From an uncultured Verrucomicrobiota bacterium (GTDB taxonomy: Bacteria; Verrucomicrobiota; Verrucomicrobiia; Chthoniobacterales; JACTMZ01): a stretch of 64,000 nt of DNA. The notes beneath the pieces were generated by a model, which had not been told where the DNA came from, did no database searches, and saw only the letters and a program-made list of their open reading frames with translations. The DNA lies in NCBI GenBank assembly GCA_903953565.1, contig CAJBKE010000015.1, positions 1 to 64,000 on the forward strand, given 5' to 3'. The translations under genes were made by a program, and so were the position numbers. Shown here one piece after another: positions 42,811-54,605 of this stretch. Numbering within the stretch: the stretch's first letter is position 1; each line of letters opens with the position of its first letter.

Positions 42811-43679
42811 TACAGACGAGACGCCAACATCTCCGCGGCCAGTTTGATCGCGGCAAGCATGCTGCGGTGGTTGGCGCATCCTTTTCCGGCGATGTCGAAC
42901 GCTGTCCCGTGGTCCGGGCTGGTGCGCGGAAAGGGCAAGCCGAGCGTGACGTTCACACCGGTATCGAAAGCGAGAAGCTTCATCGGGATGAGTCCCTGGT
43001 CGTGATACATGCAGAGCACGCCGTCGAATTCACCTTTGGCCGCACGGTGGAAAACGGTGTCGGGCGAGAGGGGGCCGGTGTAATCACCATCCCGCGCCAA
43101 CTCGGCGATGGCCGGAGCAATGATCGTTTGCTCCTCCGTGCCGAACCGTCCCTCTTCGCCGGCGTGTGGATTGAGTCCGGCCACGGCGATGCGGGGTGAG
43201 CGGCCGAGGCGCTGCCGCAAAAATCCGTGCAATAATTTTCCGACGCGCACGATTTCCTCGCGTCGCAACAATCGTGGCACCTCGTGCAGCGGCACATGGA
43301 TGGTGACAAGGGCGACGGTGAGAGGTCCCCCGGTCAGGCACATGGCGAAGTTGTCCGTCTTACTCCTCGCGGCAAAAAATTCGGTTTGCCCGGGAAAAGC
43401 AAAACCCGCATCGCACAATGACCTCTTCGCCACCGGGCCGGTGACAATGCCTTGGATTTCTCCGGACGCGAGCAACGCTGCGGCCTCTTCCAGTGCTTCA
43501 ATTGCGGCGAGGGCCGAGTCCTTTGTCGGGTGCCCGGCTTGATGGCCCGCGCGTCTGCCGATGTGGCGAAGCTGGCAATTCCGCGGCAGTTCGGGATCGT
43601 TCAGGCACGCCTCGAGAATTTCCGGCCCGATGCCCGCCGGATCGCCGGGGATGAGTCCGAGGACAGGAGGCGCGGGCAC
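42810..43679 (-). CDS. pdxA: 4-hydroxythreonine-4-phosphate dehydrogenase
   Basis: NAD-dependent enzyme of pyridoxal phosphate synthesis. The start is GTG at 43679, 2 bp after the SurA-like stop; this gives 289 aa. GLIPGDPAGIGPEI is the N-terminal signature, ITGPVAKRS-like and FPGQTEFFA follow, and metal ligands lie in TIHVPLHE, NPHAGEEG and MYHDQGL. It is shorter than the usual 320-335 aa: after PELPRNCQLRH the protein jumps to PTKDSALAAIEAL, omitting about 35-50 residues usually present. The catalytic parts look intact. It is the last gene of the minus-strand operon. Confidence 0.88.
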   Translation of the reverse strand: MPAPPVLGLIPGDPAGIGPEILEACLNDPELPRNCQLRHIGRRAGHQAGHPTKDSALAAIEALEEAAALLASGEIQGIVTGPVAKRSLCDAGFAFPGQTEFFAARSKTDNFAMCLTGGPLTVALVTIHVPLHEVPRLLRREEIVRVGKLLHGFLRQRLGRSPRIAVAGLNPHAGEEGRFGTEEQTIIAPAIAELARDGDYTGPLSPDTVFHRAAKGEFDGVLCMYHDQGLIPMKLLAFDTGVNVTLGLPFPRTSPDHGTAFDIAGKGCANHRSMLAAIKLAAEMLASRL

Positions 43680-43681
43680 GC

Positions 43682-44668
43682 TCAGTAGATTTTGACGTAA
43701 GCCTTCTCGCGGAGCGTGTCGATCCAGCGGTCCTGCATGCGGATGCGCTCTTCTTCGATGAGCTTCTTGGTGATTTCTTCGCGCACTTCGGAGAGAGGTT
43801 GGACCACGGCCGGCTTTTTGGCGTCCACCTTCATGATGTAGAAGGTGTCGCCGATCTGGATCACATCGCTCAATTTCCCCGGTGCCATGGCAAAGGCGGT
43901 GGTGTTGAGCGACCCGGTCAGCGTGTTGTCGTCGATCCATCCCCAGTCGCCGCCGAAGTCGGCCGTGCTGTCGTCGGAATACATCTGCGCCATGCCCGCG
44001 AAGTCGGCACCCCCGGCGAGCTTGTCGCGGATTTCCTTGGCCATCGTGCGTTTGGCCTCGACCGGATTATCCGAGCCGTCGAACTCGGGACGAAGGACGA
44101 TCATGCTCAGTTTGATTTCCGCTCCGGTGGAATACTGTTTGATGTTCTTGCGGTAATAGGCGTCGACTTTGTCGGGCGAAATGATGAAGTCCGACCGCAC
44201 GGCTTTCTGCCGCATGGCCTGCACGATGATTTTGTCCCGCTCGATATCGCGGAAGCGGCCGATGGTGAAACCCTGCGCTCGGAGGGTGCGGACGAAGGCC
44301 TGACGGTCGCCGCCGAATTCCTCGCGGATGATCGTGTTGACCCGGTCCTCGACCACGTAGGAGGGAATTTTGAATCCTTCGGTATTGAAGTAATCGAGGA
44401 TGAGTTGGCGGTCGATGAGGTCTTTCAGGGCAGCGTCCTGCGACTTTTTCATTTCCTTCCGCAATTCCTCGCCCTGATACATTTCGGCCAGCGAGCGCTG
44501 GCGGAACATGAGCAGTTCGCGCACCTGGCCGTAGGTGATGACGTTAGAATTGACCACGGCCGCTACGCCGTCGACCAGCCGGTCCCGCTGTTGGGCGGCA
44601 GCCGGGAGTGGAGGAAGGACGATGGCCAAGGCCAGCAGGCCCGGGAAAAGACGCACGAAGGTGATCAC
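43682..44668 (-). CDS. SurA-like periplasmic peptidyl-prolyl isomerase
   Basis: A 328-aa protein with a signal peptide (about 1-25, ending PAAAQQ). SurA-type N-terminal domain follows: VDGVAAVVNSNVITYGQVRELL. A single parvulin domain spans about 165-290 (DDSTADFGGDWGWID, DVIQIGDTFYIMKV). In proteobacteria SurA has two parvulin domains; one is normal in other phyla. Likely a chaperone for outer-membrane proteins. It overlaps mfd by 4 bp. Confidence 0.87.
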   Translation of the reverse strand: MITFVRLFPGLLALAIVLPPLPAAAQQRDRLVDGVAAVVNSNVITYGQVRELLMFRQRSLAEMYQGEELRKEMKKSQDAALKDLIDRQLILDYFNTEGFKIPSYVVEDRVNTIIREEFGGDRQAFVRTLRAQGFTIGRFRDIERDKIIVQAMRQKAVRSDFIISPDKVDAYYRKNIKQYSTGAEIKLSMIVLRPEFDGSDNPVEAKRTMAKEIRDKLAGGADFAGMAQMYSDDSTADFGGDWGWIDDNTLTGSLNTTAFAMAPGKLSDVIQIGDTFYIMKVDAKKPAVVQPLSEVREEITKKLIEEERIRMQDRWIDTLREKAYVKIY

Positions 44669-47600
44669 AACTGCTGCAAGAGTGTAAGAATCTGCCGCAA
44701 TTTCAAGGAGGGATCTTGCGAATCGAGCCGGGGGTGCCGGTGGCCGATCATGATGAAGTCGCCGCCCCGGCGGAATCGGAGGACATTTCCCTCTGTCTGG
44801 ACGAGGTCGATGCCTGCCATGGCGGCCCGCAGGCGGATGGCCCCGAGTTTCAAAAGGTTGCGGGCGGGAATGGGCAGACGCCCGTAACGGTCCCGCCAGC
44901 GGGCTTTGACCTCATCCAAGGCCGGCAAGGTCTCCGCTTCGGCCAGTTCGCGGTGGGCGGCGATCCGCTCGCGCGGTTCGGCGATATAATCCGCGGGGAT
45001 CCACGCGGGCAGGCGGTCTTTTTCCGCTGCCGCGGGGTCCGTGGCGACGAAATCGATTTCCACGCGCACCTCGGGCCGGCCGGGTGCTTTTTCGCCCTTG
45101 AGCCGGGCCACGGCGGCCTTGAGCAGGCGGCAGTAAAATTCGAATCCGATGGCCAGGATGTGTCCGCTCTGCTCCGTGCCAAGAATGTTTCCCGCGCCGC
45201 GTATTTCCAGATCTCGCATGGCCACGCGGAATCCGGCCCCGAGATTGGAATATTGCCGGATGGCCGCGATGCGCTGGCGGGCTTCGCCGCTCGCGCCGGT
45301 CATTTCGCGCGGAAGTAACAGATACGCATAGGCTTTGTGGTTGGAACGCCCGACACGCCCCCGCAATTGGTAAAGGTCGGCCAACCCGAAACGGTCCGCG
45401 CGGTCGATGATGATGGTATTGGCATTCGGGATATCGAGCCCGCTCTCGATGATGGTCGTGCAGAGCAGAACGTCCGCATCGCCGCGCACGAATTTCGCCA
45501 TGACATCCTCGAGTTGGTCCTCCGGCATCTGGCCGTGACCGACCAGGATGCGCGCGCCCGGCACGAGGTCTTTGATGCGGTCTTCGAGGTTTCCGATGGA
45601 ATGCACGCGGTTGTGCAGGAAGTAGACCTGTCCGCCGCGCGCCATTTCGCGTTTGATCGCATCACGGATGATGCGTTCGTCATAACCGCAGATGATCGTC
45701 TCGACCGGGATGCGGTTCGGCGGCGGTGTTTCGATCGTGCTCATGTCGCGCGCGCCGAGCAGGGAAAGGTAAAGCGTCCGCGGGATCGGAGTGGCCGACA
45801 GGGTGAGCACGTCGACCTTGCGGAAGTTTTCTTTGAGCCGCTCCTTGTGCAGCACCCCGAAACGTTGCTCTTCATCGACCACGACCAGTCCGAGATCTTT
45901 GAAAGCAACATCCTTCCCGAGCAGGCGGTGCGTGCCGACCACAATATCGACGGCGCCGTTTTTCATCCCGGCCAGCACCTGTTTTTGTTGCTTCGGTGTG
46001 CGGAAGCGGCTGAGCAGTCCGATGGTCACGGGATAGTCCGACATGCGTTCGCGCAGCGTCTGCCAATGCTGCTGTGCCAGCACCGTGGTCGGGGCAAGGA
46101 AGGCCACCTGCTTGCCGCCCATCACCGCCTTGAACGCCGCGCGGATGGCTATCTCCGTCTTGCCGAATCCCACGTCGCCGCAAATGAGACGGTCCATGGT
46201 TCGCGCCGATTCCATATCGCGCTTCGTGTCGGCGATCGCCACGAGCTGATCGGGTGTTTCGTCGAAAGGAAACGAATCCTCGAACTCGCGTTGCCAAGTG
46301 TTGTCCGCGGGAAAGACGACGCCCGGCTCCATCTCGCGTTCCGCCTGCACGCGCAGGAGTTTTTCGGCGTAAGCCAGCACGGATGTCTCCGCGCGGGTGC
46401 GTGCTTTTTGCCAACGCCCGTCGCCCAGCTCGCTCAGCGCGGGATTTCTTCGTCCGACCCCGATGTAGCGTGAAACTTTCCATCCTTGCTCGAGCGGCAC
46501 GTAAAGCTTCGACCCGCGCGCGAACTCCAAGACGAGCACTTCGCCCGCCTCTTCCTGTCCGGGCAGGACCTGCAACCCGCGAAACCGCCCGATGCCATAG
46601 TCGAGATGCACGACAAGTTCGTCCTCGGAAAAATCGTCGAAGCGCAGGCTCTGCCGGGCGAGGGCCTTGCGCGCGCGTTGCCACCCGCCCCGCCGCTGCT
46701 CGAGGCTTTCCGCGCGTCCGAAAATTTCCGCATCGGTCAGCAGGGCCAGTTTGGCATCCGGCAGCGTGAACCCGCGGGCCAGTGTGCCGAGCATGGTCGG
46801 AAGCGCCCGCGACGCAACTGCCTCACCCGCGGCCAACTCGCGCAATCGCGTGGCTTCGCCCTCGTTGGCGCAGACGATTTGCACCGTCCATCCGTCTTGT
46901 TGCCATCCGCCGATCTGACGGAACAAATCCCGCCGGCGTTGCTCGAGCAGAACGATGTCACCGGCGGCGAAGGACCCGCCCGGATGCGAGCCGCCGGCAA
47001 TTTCGATTTCGCCGCTCTCCGCCAGCACGGGTCCCGCGTGGATGCGGAGCGGCGCCTCCGGCATGGCTTCTTCCACGGCGAGGAAGACGGTTCCCTTGGG
47101 CAAATGATCCTGCGCCGTGCCTTTTTCTTTGCTGCCGGCCAGACCGAAGCAGATTTCGCAGGATTCGAGTGTTTCGATCGAACGCTGGGAATCCGGATCG
47201 TACGAACGCAGCGATTCGAGTTCGTCGCCGAAAAACTCCAGCCGCACGGGCAGCGCGGTTTGCCATGGATAAATATCCATGATCCCTCCGCGCACCGCGT
47301 ATTGACCCCGCACCGCGGCCGTCGGGGCGCGCATGAAACCCGCTTTGTCGAGATCGGCGGCCAGATCGGCCGGGGCGAGCGCTTGACCGCGGTGCAGAGT
47401 TTTCGTGTCACGATCCAGTTGATCCGGAAAAGGAGCGGCATGGCCGAGTCCCTCCTCGGTGAAGATGACAAGGGGAACATTACCACTCCGCAGTTCGCGC
47501 AGGGCTCCGAGCCGCGCGGCGGCCAGTTCCGGATCGGGGGCTGCTCCTGCGGCGGACAATTCCAAATCCGGCACGAGCAAGGCGCGATCGTTCCAGAATT

Positions 47601-47811
47601 GCAGGTCGTGGAAAAATTCCTCCTGACGCTTCACATCCGGGCAGACGACGCACAGCGGATGATCGAGCGTTGAAGCCAGCCAGGCGGCGAGGAATGGTTG
47701 GGCTGGTGCGGACACACCCCCGGCCACGGCGCTTTGTCCGCGGCACGCGGCCTCGCGCCAGCGCCGAGCGGCGGCACTGGCATCGCCGGCGGACAGCAAC
47801 GGATGGCTCAC
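44665..47811 (-). CDS. mfd: transcription-repair coupling factor
   Basis: DNA translocase that removes stalled RNA polymerase and recruits UvrA. The 1048-aa protein has an N-terminal UvrB-like region ([20 protein letters not shown]-type), the RNA polymerase-interaction (CarD-like) domain ([18 protein letters not shown] near 405), and a RecG-like helicase with [16 protein letters not shown], the DEEQRFG box and [24 protein letters not shown] domain closes it. It is slightly shorter than the E. coli protein. ATG at 47811 overlaps the stop of the pabC-like gene. Confidence 0.96.
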   Translation of the reverse strand: MSHPLLSAGDASAAARRWREAACRGQSAVAGGVSAPAQPFLAAWLASTLDHPLCVVCPDVKRQEEFFHDLQFWNDRALLVPDLELSAAGAAPDPELAAARLGALRELRSGNVPLVIFTEEGLGHAAPFPDQLDRDTKTLHRGQALAPADLAADLDKAGFMRAPTAAVRGQYAVRGGIMDIYPWQTALPVRLEFFGDELESLRSYDPDSQRSIETLESCEICFGLAGSKEKGTAQDHLPKGTVFLAVEEAMPEAPLRIHAGPVLAESGEIEIAGGSHPGGSFAAGDIVLLEQRRRDLFRQIGGWQQDGWTVQIVCANEGEATRLRELAAGEAVASRALPTMLGTLARGFTLPDAKLALLTDAEIFGRAESLEQRRGGWQRARKALARQSLRFDDFSEDELVVHLDYGIGRFRGLQVLPGQEEAGEVLVLEFARGSKLYVPLEQGWKVSRYIGVGRRNPALSELGDGRWQKARTRAETSVLAYAEKLLRVQAEREMEPGVVFPADNTWQREFEDSFPFDETPDQLVAIADTKRDMESARTMDRLICGDVGFGKTEIAIRAAFKAVMGGKQVAFLAPTTVLAQQHWQTLRERMSDYPVTIGLLSRFRTPKQQKQVLAGMKNGAVDIVVGTHRLLGKDVAFKDLGLVVVDEEQRFGVLHKERLKENFRKVDVLTLSATPIPRTLYLSLLGARDMSTIETPPPNRIPVETIICGYDERIIRDAIKREMARGGQVYFLHNRVHSIGNLEDRIKDLVPGARILVGHGQMPEDQLEDVMAKFVRGDADVLLCTTIIESGLDIPNANTIIIDRADRFGLADLYQLRGRVGRSNHKAYAYLLLPREMTGASGEARQRIAAIRQYSNLGAGFRVAMRDLEIRGAGNILGTEQSGHILAIGFEFYCRLLKAAVARLKGEKAPGRPEVRVEIDFVATDPAAAEKDRLPAWIPADYIAEPRERIAAHRELAEAETLPALDEVKARWRDRYGRLPIPARNLLKLGAIRLRAAMAGIDLVQTEGNVLRFRRGGDFIMIGHRHPRLDSQDPSLKLRQILTLLQQL

Positions 47812-48605
47812 GGGATGATTTTTTCCCGCCGACAGCGGTCACGCAAGGCGCAGCCTATCGGTCCCGGTTCCACGGCCCCAAAACGCAGCGGCATGACACC
47901 GAGGCGGCTGTTGGTCAGGAATATTTCCCCGGCGTCCTTCAAACGGTCGGCCGCCACCTCAACCTCGCCGACGGATTGCTCTGCCATGACCCAGGCGCGC
48001 ATGATCCCCGGACGCAGCGCGAGGGAGGTTGATGGCGTGCATAGGGCGCCATTCTGCACGAAGAAGACATTGCCCATGGCTGCCGAGAGTAACCGACCAT
48101 CCTGATCGTGGAGCAGGGCGTGATCGAAGCCCGCCGAACGGGCGGCGGATTGTGCTGCGCACTGCATCCAATAATTTCCGGTTTTCGCACCGCGGGCAAA
48201 GGGCGTGACGGGTTCGGGGTGAAGTCGTGCCGTTTGCCAATCGGGCAGATTGCCCGGCAGTGGTTCAAAGAGGGCAAAGACACGGGGTGCTTGCACCGTG
48301 TCCGCGGGTCCGCCATCACCCGCTGTGACATAAACACGCAACACACCGGTGCTGTCCGCGGCCAACTCCGGGAGTGGGAGCGCGGAAAAACAATTCCCTT
48401 CGCCCTGCGCGGGGGAGAGAAGAGCGCGAACGTTCTCCTCGAGAAGCGCGAGGTGACGGGCGACGAGCAACGGTTGGCCGCCGCGCACCCCGATCGTTTC
48501 GAAAACCGACATGCCGTAGCGCAGGGCGCGGTCGGTGAGGGGTAGTGATTCCGTTTCGCTCCAGCGACCGCCGTCGAACTGCCAGCCTTTCACTGCCGTG
48601 CTCAC
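47808..48605 (-). CDS. class IV aminotransferase, probable aminodeoxychorismate lyase
   Basis: PLP enzyme of fold type IV. Start GTG at 48605 makes a GTGA overlap with the regulator stop and gives 265 aa. Motifs: LTDRALRYGMSVFETIGVRGG near the N-terminus, ARGAKTGNYW with the PLP lysine, DHALLHDQDGRLLSAAMGNVFF, and TNSRLGVMPL near the end. PabC (folate synthesis) and BCAT/DAAT share this fold; the short length and N-terminal style favour PabC. The alternative longer start is a shadow of the regulator gene. Confidence 0.82.
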   Translation of the reverse strand: MSTAVKGWQFDGGRWSETESLPLTDRALRYGMSVFETIGVRGGQPLLVARHLALLEENVRALLSPAQGEGNCFSALPLPELAADSTGVLRVYVTAGDGGPADTVQAPRVFALFEPLPGNLPDWQTARLHPEPVTPFARGAKTGNYWMQCAAQSAARSAGFDHALLHDQDGRLLSAAMGNVFFVQNGALCTPSTSLALRPGIMRAWVMAEQSVGEVEVAADRLKDAGEIFLTNSRLGVMPLRFGAVEPGPIGCALRDRCRREKIIP

Positions 48606-50026
48606 GCCGGCTCGGAGCGCAAATGTTCGAGCCGTTTGCGCAGGGTGGCGCGCGTGATGCCGAGCATTTTCGAGGCGCGCACCTGATTTTGTCCGGTCGC
48701 CTCCATGGCGCGCCGGGTGAATTCTTTTTCCAACCACGGAAGCAATTCGAGTCCGGGCTGGGTGGAAGCCGCCTCGAAGAGAAACTCGGCGGCTTCGTCG
48801 AGATTCGCCGGAGCGGCACCGCGGGCGGAGGCTTCGGCGGCCTTTGGCTGGGTTTGCTGTCCGAGCGGCAGATCCTTGGGCAGGAGAACATCCGAGGTGG
48901 CGAGGACTGCGGCGCGCTGAATGGTGTTCTCCAATTCGCGCACGTTGCCCGGCCACGGGTAAGATTCGAGCATCTCGGCCGCTTCGGTGCTCAACTGCAA
49001 CTGCGGCTTGTGCTTCTGTGCCGCGATGCGCTTGAGGAAATATTCGGCCAGCAGCGTGATATCCTCTCTGCGGCTGCGCAGCGGCGGGAGGTGCAGGCCC
49101 ACGACATTGAGGCGGTAGAACAAATCTTCGCGGAACGTCTTGGCCAGGATTTCGGCTTCGAGGTTCTTGTTCGTGGCCGCGACGATGCGGACATTGGTGC
49201 GGATCGTGTCATTCCCGCCCACCCGCGAGAAAGTGCCGTCCTGCAGCACGCGGAGGAGTTTGCTTTGCAGCGAGAGCGGCATTTCGCCGATCTCGTCGAG
49301 GAACAATGTTCCGCCGTCCGCCTGCTCGAAGCGTCCGATGCGCTGGGAACTCGCGCCGGTGAAGGATCCTTTTTCGTGACCGAACAACTCGCTCTCCAGC
49401 AAGTTCTCCGGAATGGCCGCGCAATTGATGGCGAGGAACGGCCGGTCGTGGCGCGCGCTGTATTGATGGATGGCGCGCGCGACGAGTTCCTTTCCCGAAC
49501 CGCTCTCGCCGGTGATCATGACCGCCGCATCGCTGTTCGAGATGCGCCCGACCATTTTGAACACTTCCTGCATGGCGGGTGATTGACCCACGATGCTGTC
49601 CTGATGCTGCTCCACGGTAAGGCTGGGCTCGAACTTTTGGGCGCGCTGCATTTCGGCCGCGGCTTTGATCGCCGCATCGACCACGATTTTCAAATTGAAC
49701 GGCAGTTGTTCCTTGCGCACGAAATCGAAGGCGCCGAGTCGCATCGATTCGATCACACTTTGCGTCGTGCCGAGCGCGCCGGTAATGATGACCAGCGCGT
49801 TGGGATCGCGTTTGCGCAAGCGGGCCAGCAATTCGAGGCCGCTGTGCGTGCCCAGCCGCATTTCCGTGATGGTGACGATCGGGGTCTGCGCCGAGAAAAG
49901 ACGGAACGCGTCCTCCGAGGTTTCCGCGGTGACGACCTCGATATCTTCCGCCGCGAGCTGGGCCCGGGCCCAGTCGAGAAAATCCGGGTCCGGATCGGCT
50001 ACGAGGATCTTTTGCTTGGCGGGCAT
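48602..50026 (-). CDS. NtrC-family sigma54 response regulator with atypical receiver
   Basis: The start at 50026 (MPAKQKILVADPD) gives 474 aa. Receiver domain 1-125, AAA+ domain about 145-385 (GESGSGKEL, GHEKGSFTGASSQ, GGTLFLDEIGEMPL) and a Fis-type HTH at the end (NQVRASKMLGITRATLRKRL). The phospho-acceptor site, usually Asp in xx(D)MRMP, is Glu55 here (TITEMRLG), while the acidic pair and the Lys (VRKEQL) remain. The sigma54 loop is GSFTGA, not GAFTGA. It sits alone, with no kinase gene, between uppS and pabC. Confidence 0.9.
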   Translation of the reverse strand: MPAKQKILVADPDPDFLDWARAQLAAEDIEVVTAETSEDAFRLFSAQTPIVTITEMRLGTHSGLELLARLRKRDPNALVIITGALGTTQSVIESMRLGAFDFVRKEQLPFNLKIVVDAAIKAAAEMQRAQKFEPSLTVEQHQDSIVGQSPAMQEVFKMVGRISNSDAAVMITGESGSGKELVARAIHQYSARHDRPFLAINCAAIPENLLESELFGHEKGSFTGASSQRIGRFEQADGGTLFLDEIGEMPLSLQSKLLRVLQDGTFSRVGGNDTIRTNVRIVAATNKNLEAEILAKTFREDLFYRLNVVGLHLPPLRSRREDITLLAEYFLKRIAAQKHKPQLQLSTEAAEMLESYPWPGNVRELENTIQRAAVLATSDVLLPKDLPLGQQTQPKAAEASARGAAPANLDEAAEFLFEAASTQPGLELLPWLEKEFTRRAMEATGQNQVRASKMLGITRATLRKRLEHLRSEPA

Positions 50027-50033
50027 GGGGTTT

Positions 50034-52072
<2,039 letters not shown>

Positions 52073-52117
52073 CTATTTCCCAAAAATGCGCCTCGCGGGC
52101 AAGAACAACCCTCGAGG

Positions 52118-52864
52118 TCAGGGCTCCCTCGCCGGCGCGTGGCCGGAGGCGCGCAGGGCCGAGTTGACTTCGGGCGCGCGGCGCCGCGAGACACTTAATT
52201 CCTCGCCGCCGGCCAGATAAAGCCGCAGTCCGCTGGCCGCGCTGCCGCGGTAAGACCGCACCGCCGACAAACGCACGGCCTGTCCGCGGCTTATCCGGGT
52301 GAACGGTGCGCCGGATGGTCCGGCCAAAAAATTCTCCAGCGTCTGGCGAACCAGCCCGCGTTGTCCGCCGTGGTCCACCTCGAGGTAATTGCCCTCCGCG
52401 GTGACCGAGCGAATATCGGCCAGCGGGACACGGACGTGCGCGCCGCGTTCCTCGATTTCGAGAAAGGGCTGCAACTCGGCCGGTGCCGCGTTTTCCTGCC
52501 GGGCCAATTGCTCGCGGGCCCGCGCCACCGCGCGCCGACAACGCTGTTCGTCCACCGGCTTGAGCAGGTAATCGACCGCGCCGACCTCGAAGGCGCGCAC
52601 TGCGTATTGCGCGTAGGCCGTGGTGAAAATGACGCACGCACGTTTGTCATCGAGCGCTTCCACCGCGCTGAACCCGTCCGCGCCCGGCAACTGGATGTCC
52701 ATGAAGATGAGTTGCGGGCGGTGACGGCGCGCCATTTGCCGCGCGGCCGCCGCATCGGAGGCCTGGGCGACAACACGCACGTTTTCCACCGCGGCAAGAA
52801 CCTGCTGCAAATCGCGGCGTGCGCCCGGTTCATCATCCACGATGAGTGCGTCGAGAGTTTGCAT
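52118..52864 (-). CDS. LytTR-family response regulator
   Basis: A start at 52864 (MQTLDALIVDDEPGARR) gives 248 aa. Receiver 1-118: acidic pair at about 10-12, phospho-acceptor D56 in LIFMDIQLPGADG, and K102 in YLLKPVDE. LytTR DNA-binding domain about 140-240 with VTAEGNYLEV and FTRISRGQAVR. It is paired with the kinase gene, which ends 1 bp upstream. Likely controls envelope or surface functions. Confidence 0.92.
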   Translation of the reverse strand: MQTLDALIVDDEPGARRDLQQVLAAVENVRVVAQASDAAAARQMARRHRPQLIFMDIQLPGADGFSAVEALDDKRACVIFTTAYAQYAVRAFEVGAVDYLLKPVDEQRCRRAVARAREQLARQENAAPAELQPFLEIEERGAHVRVPLADIRSVTAEGNYLEVDHGGQRGLVRQTLENFLAGPSGAPFTRISRGQAVRLSAVRSYRGSAASGLRLYLAGGEELSVSRRRAPEVNSALRASGHAPAREP

Positions 52865-52865
52865 G

Positions 52866-54605
52866 TTATACGGGTCGGCCTTCGCCTGCCGGGGGCGCGG
52901 CGGGCAACTCCAGCCTGGCGGCAACATCTTCCCCGTCCTGCCGGATGGCAAGCGATGCGTTCGGGCCGTAGGCGGCGTGCAGGCGGGCGCAGGCCATGCC
53001 GAAGCCGCCGGTGCGCCCCTGCGGTTCGGGTCCGAGGTTGCCGTGATTGCGCACCTCGGCGACGAGTCGCCCGTTCTCCAGCCTGACGTTCACGGCGAGC
53101 GGATGTTGCTGCGTGATCTCGCCGTGTTTGACCGCGTTCTCCACCAGATTGAGCAGCATCATTGGCGGCACCTGCGCGTGGTGGGCGGGTCCCTCGATCT
53201 CGATCATGCGCGGCAGATCACGTTCGTAGCGGAAGGACTGCAAGCTGAGGAAGTCCTCGCACAGTTGCCACTCCTCGTGCATCGGCACGGTTTCGCGGCC
53301 CTGCGCATTGGTGCTCTCCCGCAGGAAGCCCGACAACGTGTCGATGAACTTGCGTGCTTTCTCCGGGTCGGTGCGGACGATGCCACGCACGGCGGCGAGG
53401 CAATTGAAGAGCAGGTGCGGTGTGAGGCTGGAGCGCAGATTGCGCAGCTCCACTTCCGATTTCCACGCGGTGCGGCGTGTCTCCTCCAACTGCAACCGCT
53501 CGGAGGCGTCGATCAGCATGCCCGCCACCTCGCGCGGCGAGCCGTCCGCTCTCCGCGTCACCGTCTGCCAGAAGGACAGGGCAGCACTGCCGTCGAATTT
53601 CGTTTCGAGCGAACCGCGGTCTTTGGCCGCATCGAAAAGTTTTTCCGGGGCCTCGCCGCCATCGATTCGCAGTCCCTCCGTGTCGTTCCATTCCCAGAAG
53701 CGCAACCCGGCGGCCTGTTCCGCCGCGCGGCGTTGGCGCAGCAACCGGCGGTATTCGCCACTGGCCGCACCGACGGGCAGCACGCCGAAAGCGAGCAGGG
53801 CGAACAAGGCATAGACGCGCGAATAGTCCACTCCTTGCGGAGTGACCAACGGGCCGAATCCCATCCCGCTCAAGACCACGATGACGAGGGCGGTGATGGC
53901 CGACATGACACTCGTTCCGCGCAAGCCGGTTGCTACGGCGCCGGCCAGCACCGGAATGACAAGCAGGAAGGCGGGTTGTCCCAGACCGAACGCCAGCCAT
54001 GTGGCCGCGGCCGTCGCGGCAAACACCATGATAAAGCGCCACCACCAACCGCTCACCGGACTCCGCCACCAGACCAGCATGGCCGGCGTGATCAGGGCGA
54101 TGCCGAATCCATTGGCCAACACGAAGCGCAGAATGTCGGACTCGTTGCCGAGAAACGGCGAGCCGTCGGCCAGCTTCAAGTATCGACCGCAGATCAAGGC
54201 ATTGAGGAAAGGCGGCAACCACGCGGCTCCCAACACGATGGCGAGAATACCGCGCAGGTCATCCAACCTGGCGCGCTTTCCGATGGCGGCGCGCACGATG
54301 GCCGTGGCCAAGGCCGTTTCCGCGACCAGCCCCAGCGGCCCCACCAAAACAAATTGCACCGGCATTCCGTTGAAAAGATTCGAGGCGAGCACGCCCGCAT
54401 AAACACCGGCCAAGGCGGGCCAACCCCAGAGCAAGACGGCGCCAACGGCCACGCCGGAGGCCGGCCAGAAAGGACTGATGACCAATTGCGTTCCGGTGGC
54501 CACCCACAGGCCGACAAACGATGCGGCCACCACACATCCGGCTGCCGCCAAGGCCTTGGCCAGCGCGCTGGTCAAATGCAAAAAGGAACCGGGCAACGAA
54601 GGCAT
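52866..54605 (-). CDS. MASE1-containing LytS-type sensor histidine kinase
   Basis: A 579-aa protein. Residues 1-285 form about eight helices of a MASE1 sensor domain (PFWPASGVAVGAVLLWG, NPL/NFGIALITPAML-type). A PAS-like segment lies at 300-375 (FWEWNDTEGLRIDG, AGMLIDASER). The phospho-accepting His397 is in SLTPHLLFNCLAAVRG, and the N-box is MMLLNLVENAVKHG near 482-495, the LytS/YehU type. Partner regulator follows on the same strand. The signal sensed is unknown. Confidence 0.88.
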   Translation of the reverse strand: MPSLPGSFLHLTSALAKALAAAGCVVAASFVGLWVATGTQLVISPFWPASGVAVGAVLLWGWPALAGVYAGVLASNLFNGMPVQFVLVGPLGLVAETALATAIVRAAIGKRARLDDLRGILAIVLGAAWLPPFLNALICGRYLKLADGSPFLGNESDILRFVLANGFGIALITPAMLVWWRSPVSGWWWRFIMVFAATAAATWLAFGLGQPAFLLVIPVLAGAVATGLRGTSVMSAITALVIVVLSGMGFGPLVTPQGVDYSRVYALFALLAFGVLPVGAASGEYRRLLRQRRAAEQAAGLRFWEWNDTEGLRIDGGEAPEKLFDAAKDRGSLETKFDGSAALSFWQTVTRRADGSPREVAGMLIDASERLQLEETRRTAWKSEVELRNLRSSLTPHLLFNCLAAVRGIVRTDPEKARKFIDTLSGFLRESTNAQGRETVPMHEEWQLCEDFLSLQSFRYERDLPRMIEIEGPAHHAQVPPMMLLNLVENAVKHGEITQQHPLAVNVRLENGRLVAEVRNHGNLGPEPQGRTGGFGMACARLHAAYGPNASLAIRQDGEDVAARLELPAAPPAGEGRPV

